Shown: positions 15,034 to 22,691 of the stretch, one piece after another
Numbering within the stretch: position 1 is the first letter of the stretch
Layout of the letters: each line of letters starts with the position of its first letter
From: Flavobacterium sp. BFFFF1
GTDB lineage: Bacteria > Bacteroidota > Bacteroidia > Flavobacteriales > Flavobacteriaceae
Assembly: GCF_002256285.1 (NCBI RefSeq)
Contig: NZ_NKJE01000008.1
Span: 62,001-126,000, forward strand
Length of the DNA stretch: 64,000 nucleotides
Direction: 5' to 3'
Position numbers and translations under genes: made by a program
The notes under the pieces: generated by a model
Databases searched by the model: none
Told to the model about the DNA's origin: nothing
What the model saw: the letters and a program-made list of their open reading frames with translations, nothing else

Positions 15034-16047
15034 ATGAAAGAAAAGATGAGTTCAGAAAAAGAATCAAAATTAAAAGCCTTACAACTGACATTAGACAAAC
15101 TTGATAAAACCTACGGGAAAGGCACCGTAATGAAGATGGGTGATAAAGCCGTTGAAGAAGTCGAAACGATTTCATCCGGATCACTGGGATTGGACCTTGC
15201 CCTTGGAGTAAACGGATATCCAAAAGGAAGGATTATTGAAATATACGGCCCGGAATCTTCGGGTAAAACCACCTTGACGCTGCATGCGATTGCCGAAGCA
15301 CAAAAAGCCGGGGGCATTGCTGCATTTATAGATGCTGAGCATGCTTTTGACAGGAACTACGCGGGTAAACTTGGCGTCGATATCGAAAACCTGATCATTT
15401 CCCAACCGGACAACGGCGAACAGGCACTTGAAATCGCTGAAAACCTGATCCGTTCCGGAGCGATTGATATCGTGGTCATCGACTCAGTAGCCGCGCTAAC
15501 GCCAAAAAGTGAAATCGAAGGTGAAATGGGCGATTCCAAAATGGGACTTCATGCGAGATTGATGTCGCAGGCGCTTCGTAAACTTACCGGGACCATCAGT
15601 AAAACGAATTGTACCGTGTTTTTCATCAACCAGCTGCGCGAGAAGATCGGTGTCATGTTTGGAAACCCGGAGACAACAACTGGGGGTAATGCCTTAAAAT
15701 TTTACGCATCGGTACGGCTGGACATCCGTCGTTCGTCGCAGATTAAAGACGGGGAGAATGTCATTGGAAACCGTACGAAAGTAAAAGTGGTGAAAAATAA
15801 AGTGGCTCCTCCATTTAAAACTGCTGAATTTGACATTATGTATGGTGAAGGTGTTTCAAAAACAGGCGAAATCCTTGATTTGGCCGTGGAATTTGAAATC
15901 GTTAAAAAATCGGGTTCATGGTTCAGTTATGGCGAGACACGCTTAGGACAAGGCCGGGATGCAGTCAAAACCATGATTAAAGACAATCCTGAACTGGCAG
16001 ACGAACTTGAAGAAAAAATCAAGTTGCAGATTAAGGAAAATGTTTAA
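15034..16047 (+). CDS. recA: Recombinase RecA
   Basis: 337 residues. It forms filaments on single-stranded DNA for homologous recombination and the SOS response. Walker A is GPESSGKTT (near 70-78), Walker B lies in [12 protein letters not shown], and the DNA-binding loop region is [22 protein letters not shown]. The C-terminal domain ends in an acidic/Lys-rich tail. An alternative start 4 codons in (MSSEKESK) is possible. I see no palindromic LexA-type box upstream. A terminator follows closely. Confidence 0.97.
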   Translation: MKEKMSSEKESKLKALQLTLDKLDKTYGKGTVMKMGDKAVEEVETISSGSLGLDLALGVNGYPKGRIIEIYGPESSGKTTLTLHAIAEAQKAGGIAAFIDAEHAFDRNYAGKLGVDIENLIISQPDNGEQALEIAENLIRSGAIDIVVIDSVAALTPKSEIEGEMGDSKMGLHARLMSQALRKLTGTISKTNCTVFFINQLREKIGVMFGNPETTTGGNALKFYASVRLDIRRSSQIKDGENVIGNRTKVKVVKNKVAPPFKTAEFDIMYGEGVSKTGEILDLAVEFEIVKKSGSWFSYGETRLGQGRDAVKTMIKDNPELADELEEKIKLQIKENV

Positions 16048-16053
16048 AATATA

Positions 16054-16078
16054 AAACCCGAACTTTTCGGGTTTTTTT
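16054..16078 (+). terminator. Terminator of recA
   Basis: AACCCGAA and TTCGGGTT pair across CTT, followed by a T run, 7 bases after the recA stop. Confidence 0.88.
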
Positions 16079-16158
16079 ATGCGAAAACGCAACCTATAGG
16101 GGTAAAATCCATCTATGGAATATGAATTAAATAATAAAACTCAATTAATTTATTGAAA

Positions 16159-16572
16159 ATGAAAAGATTAGCACTGCTTTTATTGGCTATTTTTGCTTTA
16201 AATTCCTGCAGTCCAAGTGATGACGGCCCTGAATTCCATTACGAAGTACTTCCTGTCGAAAGTTACACGCTTCCTGCCAGTTTCGACATGAACCAGAATT
16301 ATGAAATTAAAGTAAAATACAAAAAACCTTCAAACTGCCACTATTATCAAGGGATCTACTATGAAAAAGATGGCCAGACAAGGACCATTGGGGTACAGAC
16401 AAGTGTGTTAGAGGCTGATAATTGCGCGCCGTTAGACGAAGAACCGGTTGAAGTATCTTTCCAATTCCTTTGTACGCCAGGAAATGACCATTACACGTTT
16501 AAGTTTTATAAAGGAGAAGATGCAGAAGGAAACAATGTATTTGAGGAGGTAACCGTCCCCGTTACCTATTAA
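16159..16572 (+). CDS. Small lipoprotein of unknown function
   Basis: 137 residues from the ATG at 16159; an upstream TTG two codons earlier is less likely. The N-terminus MKRLALLLLAIFALNSC is a signal peptide with lipobox and Cys17 as the lipidation site. The mature part is acidic, with mid-protein CHYYQGIYYEKDGQTR and a final beta-rich segment (HYTFKFYKGEDAEGNNVFEE). It looks like a small beta-sandwich; two further cysteines could form a disulfide. It sits 24 bases upstream of the ECF sigma gene, so it may be part of the same transcript and of the same envelope-sensing system. Family not recognised. Confidence 0.75.
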   Translation: MKRLALLLLAIFALNSCSPSDDGPEFHYEVLPVESYTLPASFDMNQNYEIKVKYKKPSNCHYYQGIYYEKDGQTRTIGVQTSVLEADNCAPLDEEPVEVSFQFLCTPGNDHYTFKFYKGEDAEGNNVFEEVTVPVTY

Positions 16573-16596
16573 TTAATCACTAAGACCGGGAAGCCC

Positions 16597-17139
16597 GTGG
16601 GGTTAGAACAACTCATCGCCGATTGTAAAAAAAATGATGCCAGAGCCCAAGCGGAAATCTACAAGTTATTTGCGCCTAAGTTCTTTGGTGTCTGCCTGAA
16701 GTATTCTGCAAATTACGCAGAAGCAGAAGACAATTTGCAGGATGGTTTCCTGATTATTTTTAACAAGATTGAACAATTCAATTTCAAAGGTTCATTCGAA
16801 GGCTGGGCAAAACGGATTATGATCAACAATGCGTTGCAGAAGTTTCGCGGTGTGCGCTTTTTGGAAATTGTAAATGAAGACATTGCTGCAGAGGAAAATG
16901 TTGAAATCGATGACGACAATATTTCATTGGATTACCTGATCGGGATTATCCAGGAACTCCCGGAAAGATACCGCCTGGTTTTTAACCTGTACGTATTGGA
17001 CGGGTATTCGCATAAAGAAATAGCAGAAATGCTTGATATAACTACAGGAACAACGAAGTCTAATCTGGCACGGGCACGGATGATCCTGAAAGAAAAAATA
17101 GACATTCACAACGGTAAAAAATTACCATCGGCAAAATGA
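16597..17139 (+). CDS. ECF-type RNA polymerase sigma factor
   Basis: 180 residues starting from GTG at 16597; no better ATG precedes the conserved region. Sigma region 2 is seen in YAEAEDNLQDGFLIIFNKI and FEGWAKRIMINNALQKFR, region 4 in ELPERYRLVFNLYVLDGYSH and KEIAEMLDITTGTTKSNLARA (helix-turn-helix). It lacks region 3 and is the size of ECF sigma factors. Its stop overlaps the next ATG by 4 bases (ATGA), so it is translationally coupled to the membrane protein that follows, which is the likely regulator of its activity. Confidence 0.93.
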   Translation: MGLEQLIADCKKNDARAQAEIYKLFAPKFFGVCLKYSANYAEAEDNLQDGFLIIFNKIEQFNFKGSFEGWAKRIMINNALQKFRGVRFLEIVNEDIAAEENVEIDDDNISLDYLIGIIQELPERYRLVFNLYVLDGYSHKEIAEMLDITTGTTKSNLARARMILKEKIDIHNGKKLPSAK

Positions 17140-18947
17140 GTGATAGAAAAAACATAGACCGGCTGTTTCAGGAGAAATTCAAAGATTTCGAGGCACAGCC
17201 AAGCGATCAGGTTTGGAAAAACATTGAGGCATCGCTTAGCAAAAATAAAAAAGACCGTAAGGTTATTCCGTTTTGGTGGAGGCTTTCCGGCGTTGCCGCA
17301 GCACTGGTGATAGGGCTGCTTGCGACCAATTATTTCTTCAATCCGGAAAGTCCGGCGCAACAGGTCGTGACAAACGACAAAACGCCTTCGGGTAAAATTG
17401 TTCCGGACAATGATGGGGGCGTTGTGAGTAAAAGCAACGATAAGCATGATGTAAACCCGGATAAAACGGGCGATACGAACAATTCAGATCCCGCCAACCC
17501 GATTTCCATCAAAAATAAATCTGTAGCTGTTCCGGAACAAAGTGTGGCATCGCAGGCGTTGTCTCCTGCATTAAAACAAAAACCTTCCAGTGCCGCGGTT
17601 AAGACCATTGTCGATTCAAAAGGGCACAATGCAGTTGCATCAAACCCGAAAAAATCCAGCGAAAAACAAAACGGCAAAAATACCAACAGGACCGGCTCTG
17701 AAAATAATACGGTGGCGAATTCAGGAAAAAACCATCCGATACCGAGTAAAATAAAATCCCCGAAAACAATCCGCACTGAAGCGATGGACCGTGTTGCGTC
17801 TTCTGAAAATAACCAATTGGGCAACAGGAAAAACACCACGTCGACTACATTTAACAAAACCGGAAATATTGCTGCTTCAGGAACGTCTAAAATTAATAAC
17901 AGTCCAAACAACGATAAACTAGCCGGCGTAAACCGTAATTCTCCGGATGGTAATTCTAATACGCCAAACACCCTGGCAGAAAATAATATTGCGAAGAATC
18001 CCAAATCAGACGCAACCCAAAAGCAGGAACAACATCTATTGGACAATACGAATACAATCCAAAACATAAAAAATAACGCAAACGGAATGCAGTTGGCATC
18101 GGATACAAAATCCAAAACCACCGAAATTCCGGCAGCGGAAAAGAAATTAGATTCGGCAGCAATTGCTACTGTCGAAACTAATGAGCTGGAGAAATTGCTG
18201 GCAAAAAATGAAAAAGAAAAAAACGTTGCTGAATCTAAATTAAATAGGTGGCAGGTCACCTCGGCTGTTGCCCCTATTTATTTTAGTTCAACTTCAAAAG
18301 GTTCTCCAATTGACAAGCAGTTTGCTTCAAACGACAAGAGCTATGAAAACAACGTAAGTTTTGGTGTTGGTGTGAATTATGCTGTAAACAACAAACTCAG
18401 CATCAGGACAGGTGTCAATAAATTGTCTCTTGGTTATGATACAAACGGAGTAATTTTTTATGCCGGACTTGACGGACAAAGCATCAGCAACGTATCGCAA
18501 CAAGGAAATGAAGCATTCATAGAAGTCGTGAATAAGGATGGGTTAAACGGGCTATTGCCGTTTGAAACCAATCTTCAGGATCTCAATTATGGTTCTATTA
18601 GCCAAAGAATGGGTTATATTGAAGTCCCTATGGAGATGTCTTACAAGCTCGTTGATAAGCAATTCGGCGTTACACTAATCGGCGGGATGAGTACCCTGTT
18701 CCTTAACGAAAATGAAATACGCGTCACGTCGAACACGATGAAAGCAGACCTTGGAAAAGCGAGTAATCTGAATGATGTTCATTTCAGCTCTAATATAGGG
18801 ATGGGATTCAATTACAGGTTCTTGAAATCATTTGAATTTAATTTTGAACCGATGTTCAAATACCAGCTGAATACGTTCAGCAAAGATGCCGGAAACTTTA
18901 AGCCCTATTTTATCGGGCTGTATTCCGGAATCAGCTTTAAATTTTAG
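17136..18947 (+). CDS. Envelope-spanning partner of the ECF sigma factor (anti-sigma-like helix, linker and beta-barrel-like domain)
   Basis: 603 residues. Residues 1-45 are cytoplasmic and end in a basic stretch (KNKKDRKVIPFWW). A single membrane helix (LSGVAAALVIGLLATNYFF) follows at about 49-67. Residues 70-350 are low in complexity, dominated by Asn, Ser, Lys and Thr, as expected for an unfolded periplasmic linker. Residues 370-603 are alternating beta strands with aromatic residues (SFGVGVNYAVNNKLSIRTGV, FNYRFLKSFEFNFEPMFKYQ) and a C-terminal Phe, like an outer-membrane beta-barrel domain. The layout predicts that a helix in the inner membrane is tied to the outer membrane. Coupling to the sigma gene suggests that it controls sigma availability. 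The same layout is common in Flavobacteria next to ECF genes; the mechanism is inferred. Confidence 0.8.
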   Translation: MSDRKNIDRLFQEKFKDFEAQPSDQVWKNIEASLSKNKKDRKVIPFWWRLSGVAAALVIGLLATNYFFNPESPAQQVVTNDKTPSGKIVPDNDGGVVSKSNDKHDVNPDKTGDTNNSDPANPISIKNKSVAVPEQSVASQALSPALKQKPSSAAVKTIVDSKGHNAVASNPKKSSEKQNGKNTNRTGSENNTVANSGKNHPIPSKIKSPKTIRTEAMDRVASSENNQLGNRKNTTSTTFNKTGNIAASGTSKINNSPNNDKLAGVNRNSPDGNSNTPNTLAENNIAKNPKSDATQKQEQHLLDNTNTIQNIKNNANGMQLASDTKSKTTEIPAAEKKLDSAAIATVETNELEKLLAKNEKEKNVAESKLNRWQVTSAVAPIYFSSTSKGSPIDKQFASNDKSYENNVSFGVGVNYAVNNKLSIRTGVNKLSLGYDTNGVIFYAGLDGQSISNVSQQGNEAFIEVVNKDGLNGLLPFETNLQDLNYGSISQRMGYIEVPMEMSYKLVDKQFGVTLIGGMSTLFLNENEIRVTSNTMKADLGKASNLNDVHFSSNIGMGFNYRFLKSFEFNFEPMFKYQLNTFSKDAGNFKPYFIGLYSGISFKF

Positions 18948-18979
18948 TTTTAAATTTTTGTTATTGTTTACTTGGTTTT

Positions 18980-19000
18980 TTATTACTTCGGGAGTAATAA
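18980..19000 (+). other. Perfect 7-bp hairpin without T run
   Basis: TTATTAC and GTAATAA pair around the loop TTCGGGA. No T run follows on either strand in the expected place, so this is a small stable hairpin preceding the terminator at 19004. Confidence 0.6.
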
Positions 19001-19003
19001 ATT

Positions 19004-19031
19004 AAAAGAGTCCGCGACGGTGGGCTCTTTT
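19004..19031. terminator. Bidirectional terminator between the sigma partner gene and plsC paralogue
   Basis: AAAAGAGTCC and GGGCTCTTTT pair across GCGACGGT, with T runs on both strands. The two genes converge here. Confidence 0.85.
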
Positions 19032-19772
19032 TTATTTAGAAAAATCCAATAATTGCTGATAAATAACATCGCGCGTCTGCTCACGGACGATTTTCCTGTC
19101 ATCGATCGTTTTGCCTTCGGTGGGTATGAAACGGTGAATTTTTGCGCGCATCAGCCCTGGGCTGCCACTCATAAAAGTATACGAGAATCGCTTTTTATTG
19201 TCTGCAAAAGAAATCGGCACAATTGGGATCTGATGTTCCAAAGCCAGGCGGAAGGCACCATCCTTAAATTCATCCAGTAAAACAGCCTCGTTATCAGGAA
19301 CGCCTCCTTCGGGAAAAATACAGATGCTCAACCCCTGACTCAATCGTTTTTGGGCACGGTCAAAAACTTCCATTCTGCTTTTTGAGCTTTTCCTGTCCAC
19401 CAAAATACAGGTTCGTTTGTAGAAAAATCCAAATAACGGAATTTTTGCAAGCTCCATCTTTCCAACGAATACGAACGGATTTTGGAGAATACACAACATC
19501 AACATAATATCGGTCATTGAAGTGTGATTGGCGACAAACATATAGCTTTGCCCCTGCTGTGGCTGTTGTTCTACTTCCAATCGATACGAAAATCCCATCC
19601 CGAATAAAATAAATCGGGCCCAGATTCTAGCCATAACAAAGAAATATGGATACCATTCTTCCCGAAGTATCGAGATAAACAACAACGGAAACATAATGAT
19701 GATTGGAATGGCCATCAGGATGTAGAACCAGATGCGCCATAAGATCCAAAAAGCAATTTTCAGGAATTTCAT
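19032..19772 (-). CDS. PlsC-family lysophospholipid acyltransferase (second copy)
   Basis: 246 residues from the ATG at 19770-19772 (MKFLKIAFWILWRIW). A 25-codon upstream extension is basic, reads into the trpS promoter and is not supported. Two hydrophobic segments lie near residues 5-45. The HX4D motif is NHTSMTD (near 85-91), and FPEGGVPDNEAV (near 157-168) is the second conserved block. It is divergent from trpS and convergent with the sigma-factor partner. The role is phospholipid acylation; exact substrate unknown. Confidence 0.88.
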   Translation of the reverse strand: MKFLKIAFWILWRIWFYILMAIPIIIMFPLLFISILREEWYPYFFVMARIWARFILFGMGFSYRLEVEQQPQQGQSYMFVANHTSMTDIMLMLCILQNPFVFVGKMELAKIPLFGFFYKRTCILVDRKSSKSRMEVFDRAQKRLSQGLSICIFPEGGVPDNEAVLLDEFKDGAFRLALEHQIPIVPISFADNKKRFSYTFMSGSPGLMRAKIHRFIPTEGKTIDDRKIVREQTRDVIYQQLLDFSK

Positions 19773-19790
19773 AAAATCAAATGTAAGAAT

Positions 19791-19824
19791 TTGAATTCGT
19801 TTTTTGCCAAAACATTTACCTTTG
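19791..19824 (+). promoter_or_regulatory. trpS promoter
   Basis: TACCTTTG at 19817-19824 matches TAnnTTTG, with TTG at 19791-19793 separated by 23 bases, at the upper end of the usual spacing. The ATG lies 16 bases downstream. Confidence 0.6.
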
Positions 19825-19840
19825 CGGAAATTCATTTGAA

Positions 19841-20818
19841 ATGGCAAAAATCCTCACCGGCATACAAAGCACAGGAACACCACACCTCGGAAATCTACTT
19901 GGTGCCATCCTGCCCGCGATCGAATTATCCCAAAAACCGGAAAATGTATCGTTCCTTTTTATCGCCGATTTGCATTCGGTAACACAGATTAAAAACGGCG
20001 AAATCCTAAAACAAAATACTTACAGCACCGCAGCAGTCTGGCTGGCATGCGGACTCGATATCAACCGTGTGACCTTCTATCGGCAATCTGACGTGGTTGA
20101 AACATCAGAATTAACCTGGTATTTAAGCTGCTTTTTTCCTTTTCAAAGGCTGACGCTGGCGCATTCTTTTAAAGACAAATCGGACCGCCTGGAAGATGTC
20201 AACGCCGGGCTTTTTACCTATCCTATGCTGATGGCTGCCGACATTCTTCTGTATGATGCCGAATTTGTACCCGTTGGAAAAGACCAACTGCAGCACATTG
20301 AAATCACAAGGGACGTGGCTTCCCGTTTCAACCACCAAATGGGTGAAACGTTTGTGCTGCCCGAGCCTTATACACAGGAAGAAACAAAATTGGTTCCGGG
20401 CACCAATGGTGGCAAAATGAGCAAATCGGCCAATAATATCATCAACATTTTCCTTGACGATAAAGCCTTACGCAAACAGGTGATGTCTATTGAAACCGAC
20501 AGCACACCACTGGAAGAGCCTAAAGATCCGGATACCTGTAAGATCTTCGCCATCTACGCGTTGCTGGCCAATGAAAACCAGGTATCAACCATGCGGGAAA
20601 AATACAAAAATGCAACGCGTGATTTCGGTTACGGCCATGCGAAGCAGGAGTTGTTTGAATTGATCGTCGATAAATTCGGTAACGAGCGAAAAAAATATAA
20701 TTATTACATGGAAAACCTCCAAGAAATTGACAACGCACTGCGATTGGGCGCCGAAAAAGCAAAGGTTGTCGCTGGAGGGGTTCTTTCACGCGTCAGGGAG
20801 AAGTTGGGCTTTATTTAA
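19841..20818 (+). CDS. trpS: Tryptophanyl-tRNA synthetase
   Basis: 325 residues, standard for bacterial TrpRS. It charges tRNA-Trp. The HIGH-type motif appears as TPHLGNLLGAI (near 13-23) and the KMSKS motif is intact in GGKMSKSANNIINIF (near 189-203). Rossmann-core sequences FIADLHSVTQI and VGKDQLQHIEITRDVA are present. The gene overlaps the 3' end of the convergent membrane-protein gene by 8 bases. Confidence 0.97.
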   Translation: MAKILTGIQSTGTPHLGNLLGAILPAIELSQKPENVSFLFIADLHSVTQIKNGEILKQNTYSTAAVWLACGLDINRVTFYRQSDVVETSELTWYLSCFFPFQRLTLAHSFKDKSDRLEDVNAGLFTYPMLMAADILLYDAEFVPVGKDQLQHIEITRDVASRFNHQMGETFVLPEPYTQEETKLVPGTNGGKMSKSANNIINIFLDDKALRKQVMSIETDSTPLEEPKDPDTCKIFAIYALLANENQVSTMREKYKNATRDFGYGHAKQELFELIVDKFGNERKKYNYYMENLQEIDNALRLGAEKAKVVAGGVLSRVREKLGFI

Positions 20819-22283
20819 TCGCTTTGACTTTCTCGTCGGCTGGAAAGACAAACTTATTTACAAACGCTGGGTTTTGATCCGACACACAACTGATTGAATC
20901 AGATTTAAACACGAATTTTTCCTTCTTGTTTGAAATCACGAGATCATGCTTCAGCGTAAATTCCCTATACAGCAGCTCTAACCCATTTTCCGGCAATTTC
21001 GAAAAACGGTATTCCTGCTTCCCTTCGCCGCGGGTGTAGGGATCGCCTGATCCGAAAGAAGCGAGATTTTCTCCAAAATAAAATGCGTATCGTCTTGGAT
21101 AAAGACTCTTTTTGCTGATTTCAATCGTTGCATTAGAATTTACATATTGAGAACTGAACGGCGTGAACTTCCCATTCGCTTCCTCGCTAACCAGCAATAT
21201 AAGGTCATACTTCGAGTTGTTTCTTATTTTGATCTTCTCACCGCCGTCGGCACTGGCACCGCCATACAGTCCGTAGAAAGGAACTTCGCCGTTAGAAATC
21301 GTTGCTTTGGCAAAATTGACCTTCACATCCTCTGGCTTATATTGCACCAGGTAATTCAAGAAGTAAATCTTGTCAATGTTGGAATCCTGCTGTTTAAAGT
21401 TTTCAGTATTTTCGAATGTTGTGCTGTCATAATTTGTACTTGGCGTATTAGACGTCCTAAACAACGCAAAAATTACCCGCAGACCCAAAACAACCAACCC
21501 TATGGTCTTCCACCAAGGAAACGAGGAATCCGAAGAATTCCCGGACGTCGTCACTGGAGCCGTCATCACCGTGTAATTACGCTCTATCACACCAGCAAGT
21601 TCCTCGTCAAATGGATGGTATGCCGTCATCGAAATTAAAACCGTTCGCAGCACTTCCCTGCTATTCAGTTCCAGGTTGTATTTCTTCGCCACCAGATTGA
21701 CCAGCAACAGCATTTTGTCATCGGTCTCCAAATCGCTGAAGCAATCTAACAACTCATAGAATTCCCTGTTCGCAATGATGCTTTTTGAGTTTTCGGAAAT
21801 GTTTCCGCTCTGCAGTTCTCCCAGCGCAAAATCGATTTTCCCCAGCAATTTCTTGTGTATTTTAAACAACGCGTCTTCCGGCAAATATTCTTTCCTGCTG
21901 CAGACTGAAACCAGACTGAAAAAATAATTTTCGCTCAAGTCCCGTTCAGCATGCAGCACCACGGCGTCTTCCAGAAATCTTGTAAAAAAGTATCTGATCC
22001 GATCTGCCGAAATATCTGGCACCTGAAAATTAAAACTGTTCCGCGAATGGTTTCTATCGGCCAGGAAATTATAGAACACCCGCGTCCCGCAAACATAGGC
22101 AAGCTCCGGTTGGTAGTTGCGCAGCGCCTCAACCAGATTAGCTGCCGAATTCGTGTCGATATCAGGATCAAGGCGTTTCTCCATGTTAATCCGCTTCTCA
22201 ATACGGATAATTTCTTCCGGCGAAATGGCAGCTATTGTCGATTTATCAAGCTGTAGTTTTTCGATAAGTGCAATGATATTCAT
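20811..22283 (-). CDS. Uncharacterised membrane protein beside the Hsp70-like pair
   Basis: 490 residues from the ATG at 22281-22283; an upstream TTG eight codons earlier is possible. Residues 1-255 are acidic and mainly helical (EELAGVIERNYTVMTAPVTT ends this part) with no recognised domain. One membrane helix (WWKTIGLVVLGLRVIFALF) lies at about 259-277, after a Ser-rich stretch. The 210-residue C-terminal part contains beta-rich sequence (YDLILLVSEEANGKFTPFSS, YPRRYAFYFGENLA). It is divergent, across 111 bases, from the mini-GrpE-like and Hsp70-like genes and probably works with them. I do not recognise the family. Confidence 0.75.
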   Translation of the reverse strand: MNIIALIEKLQLDKSTIAAISPEEIIRIEKRINMEKRLDPDIDTNSAANLVEALRNYQPELAYVCGTRVFYNFLADRNHSRNSFNFQVPDISADRIRYFFTRFLEDAVVLHAERDLSENYFFSLVSVCSRKEYLPEDALFKIHKKLLGKIDFALGELQSGNISENSKSIIANREFYELLDCFSDLETDDKMLLLVNLVAKKYNLELNSREVLRTVLISMTAYHPFDEELAGVIERNYTVMTAPVTTSGNSSDSSFPWWKTIGLVVLGLRVIFALFRTSNTPSTNYDSTTFENTENFKQQDSNIDKIYFLNYLVQYKPEDVKVNFAKATISNGEVPFYGLYGGASADGGEKIKIRNNSKYDLILLVSEEANGKFTPFSSQYVNSNATIEISKKSLYPRRYAFYFGENLASFGSGDPYTRGEGKQEYRFSKLPENGLELLYREFTLKHDLVISNKKEKFVFKSDSISCVSDQNPAFVNKFVFPADEKVKAIK

Positions 22284-22394
22284 ATCGTTGTTGTTGGGAA
22301 CCGACAAAAATATGTTTTAATTTATATCCCGCTAAATTCTGATTCGATAAAAAAATAAATAATATTGTAAATTGCTGCAAAATTTGCAATCCAA
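22284..22394. promoter_or_regulatory. Divergent promoter region of the Hsp70-like module
   Basis: 111 bases separate the two start codons and must hold both promoters. The plus-strand side carries a small dyad (ATTGC and GCAAT around TGCAAAATTT, near 22372-22391) that overlaps a degenerate -7 element (TAAATTGC). A shared operator is possible but not demonstrated. Confidence 0.4.
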
Positions 22395-22682
22395 ATGGAA
22401 AACATCATCAACCAACTTTTTGAAATAGAGAAAAAAGCCACAGAACAAGGACTTGACATTTTTGAAAGGAACCTGCGCCGGGCTTTTCATGAGCTGGAGG
22501 AAATGGGTTATAAAATTGTGAATCCGCTTGGCACAAACTATGATGAACGCGATGCTTCACTGGAAGCCAATATCCTCAATGCAGGCTCCACAAAGATCAC
22601 CAAAGTCCTAAAGCCGGTAATTTACAAATTGGACCATGAAAGCCTGAAGCTGGTGCAGAAAGGTGTTGTGATTGTTGAATAA
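22395..22682 (+). CDS. Mini-GrpE-like protein (putative nucleotide exchange factor)
   Basis: 95 residues. Residues 1-40 form an amphipathic helix (NQLFEIEKKATEQGLDIFER). Residues 41-95 have the feel of the GrpE C-terminal beta domain: NPLGTNYDERDASLEANI resembles the GrpE segment with Pro, Gly and a Phe/Tyr-Asp, and KITKVLKPVIYKL then VQKGVVIVE resembles its closing strands. It lacks the long paired helix of full-length GrpE (usually about 180-200 residues). Ten bases separate it from the Hsp70-like gene, so they are co-expressed, which supports a cofactor role. The GrpE relation is an inference from pattern and context. Confidence 0.55.
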   Translation: MENIINQLFEIEKKATEQGLDIFERNLRRAFHELEEMGYKIVNPLGTNYDERDASLEANILNAGSTKITKVLKPVIYKLDHESLKLVQKGVVIVE

Positions 22683-22691
22683 AAATACGCT

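Noticed and set aside
17330..18259. A 309-codon antisense frame inside the sigma-partner gene
   Set aside because: The Asn/Lys/Ser-rich linker has few stops on the opposite strand; the antisense product is Leu/Phe/Val-rich without domain pattern or promoter.
19666..19682. TCCCGAAGTATCGAGA as a fourth copy of the palindrome
   Set aside because: It is an imperfect match that lies inside a well-conserved plsC coding stretch, so it is better explained by codons.
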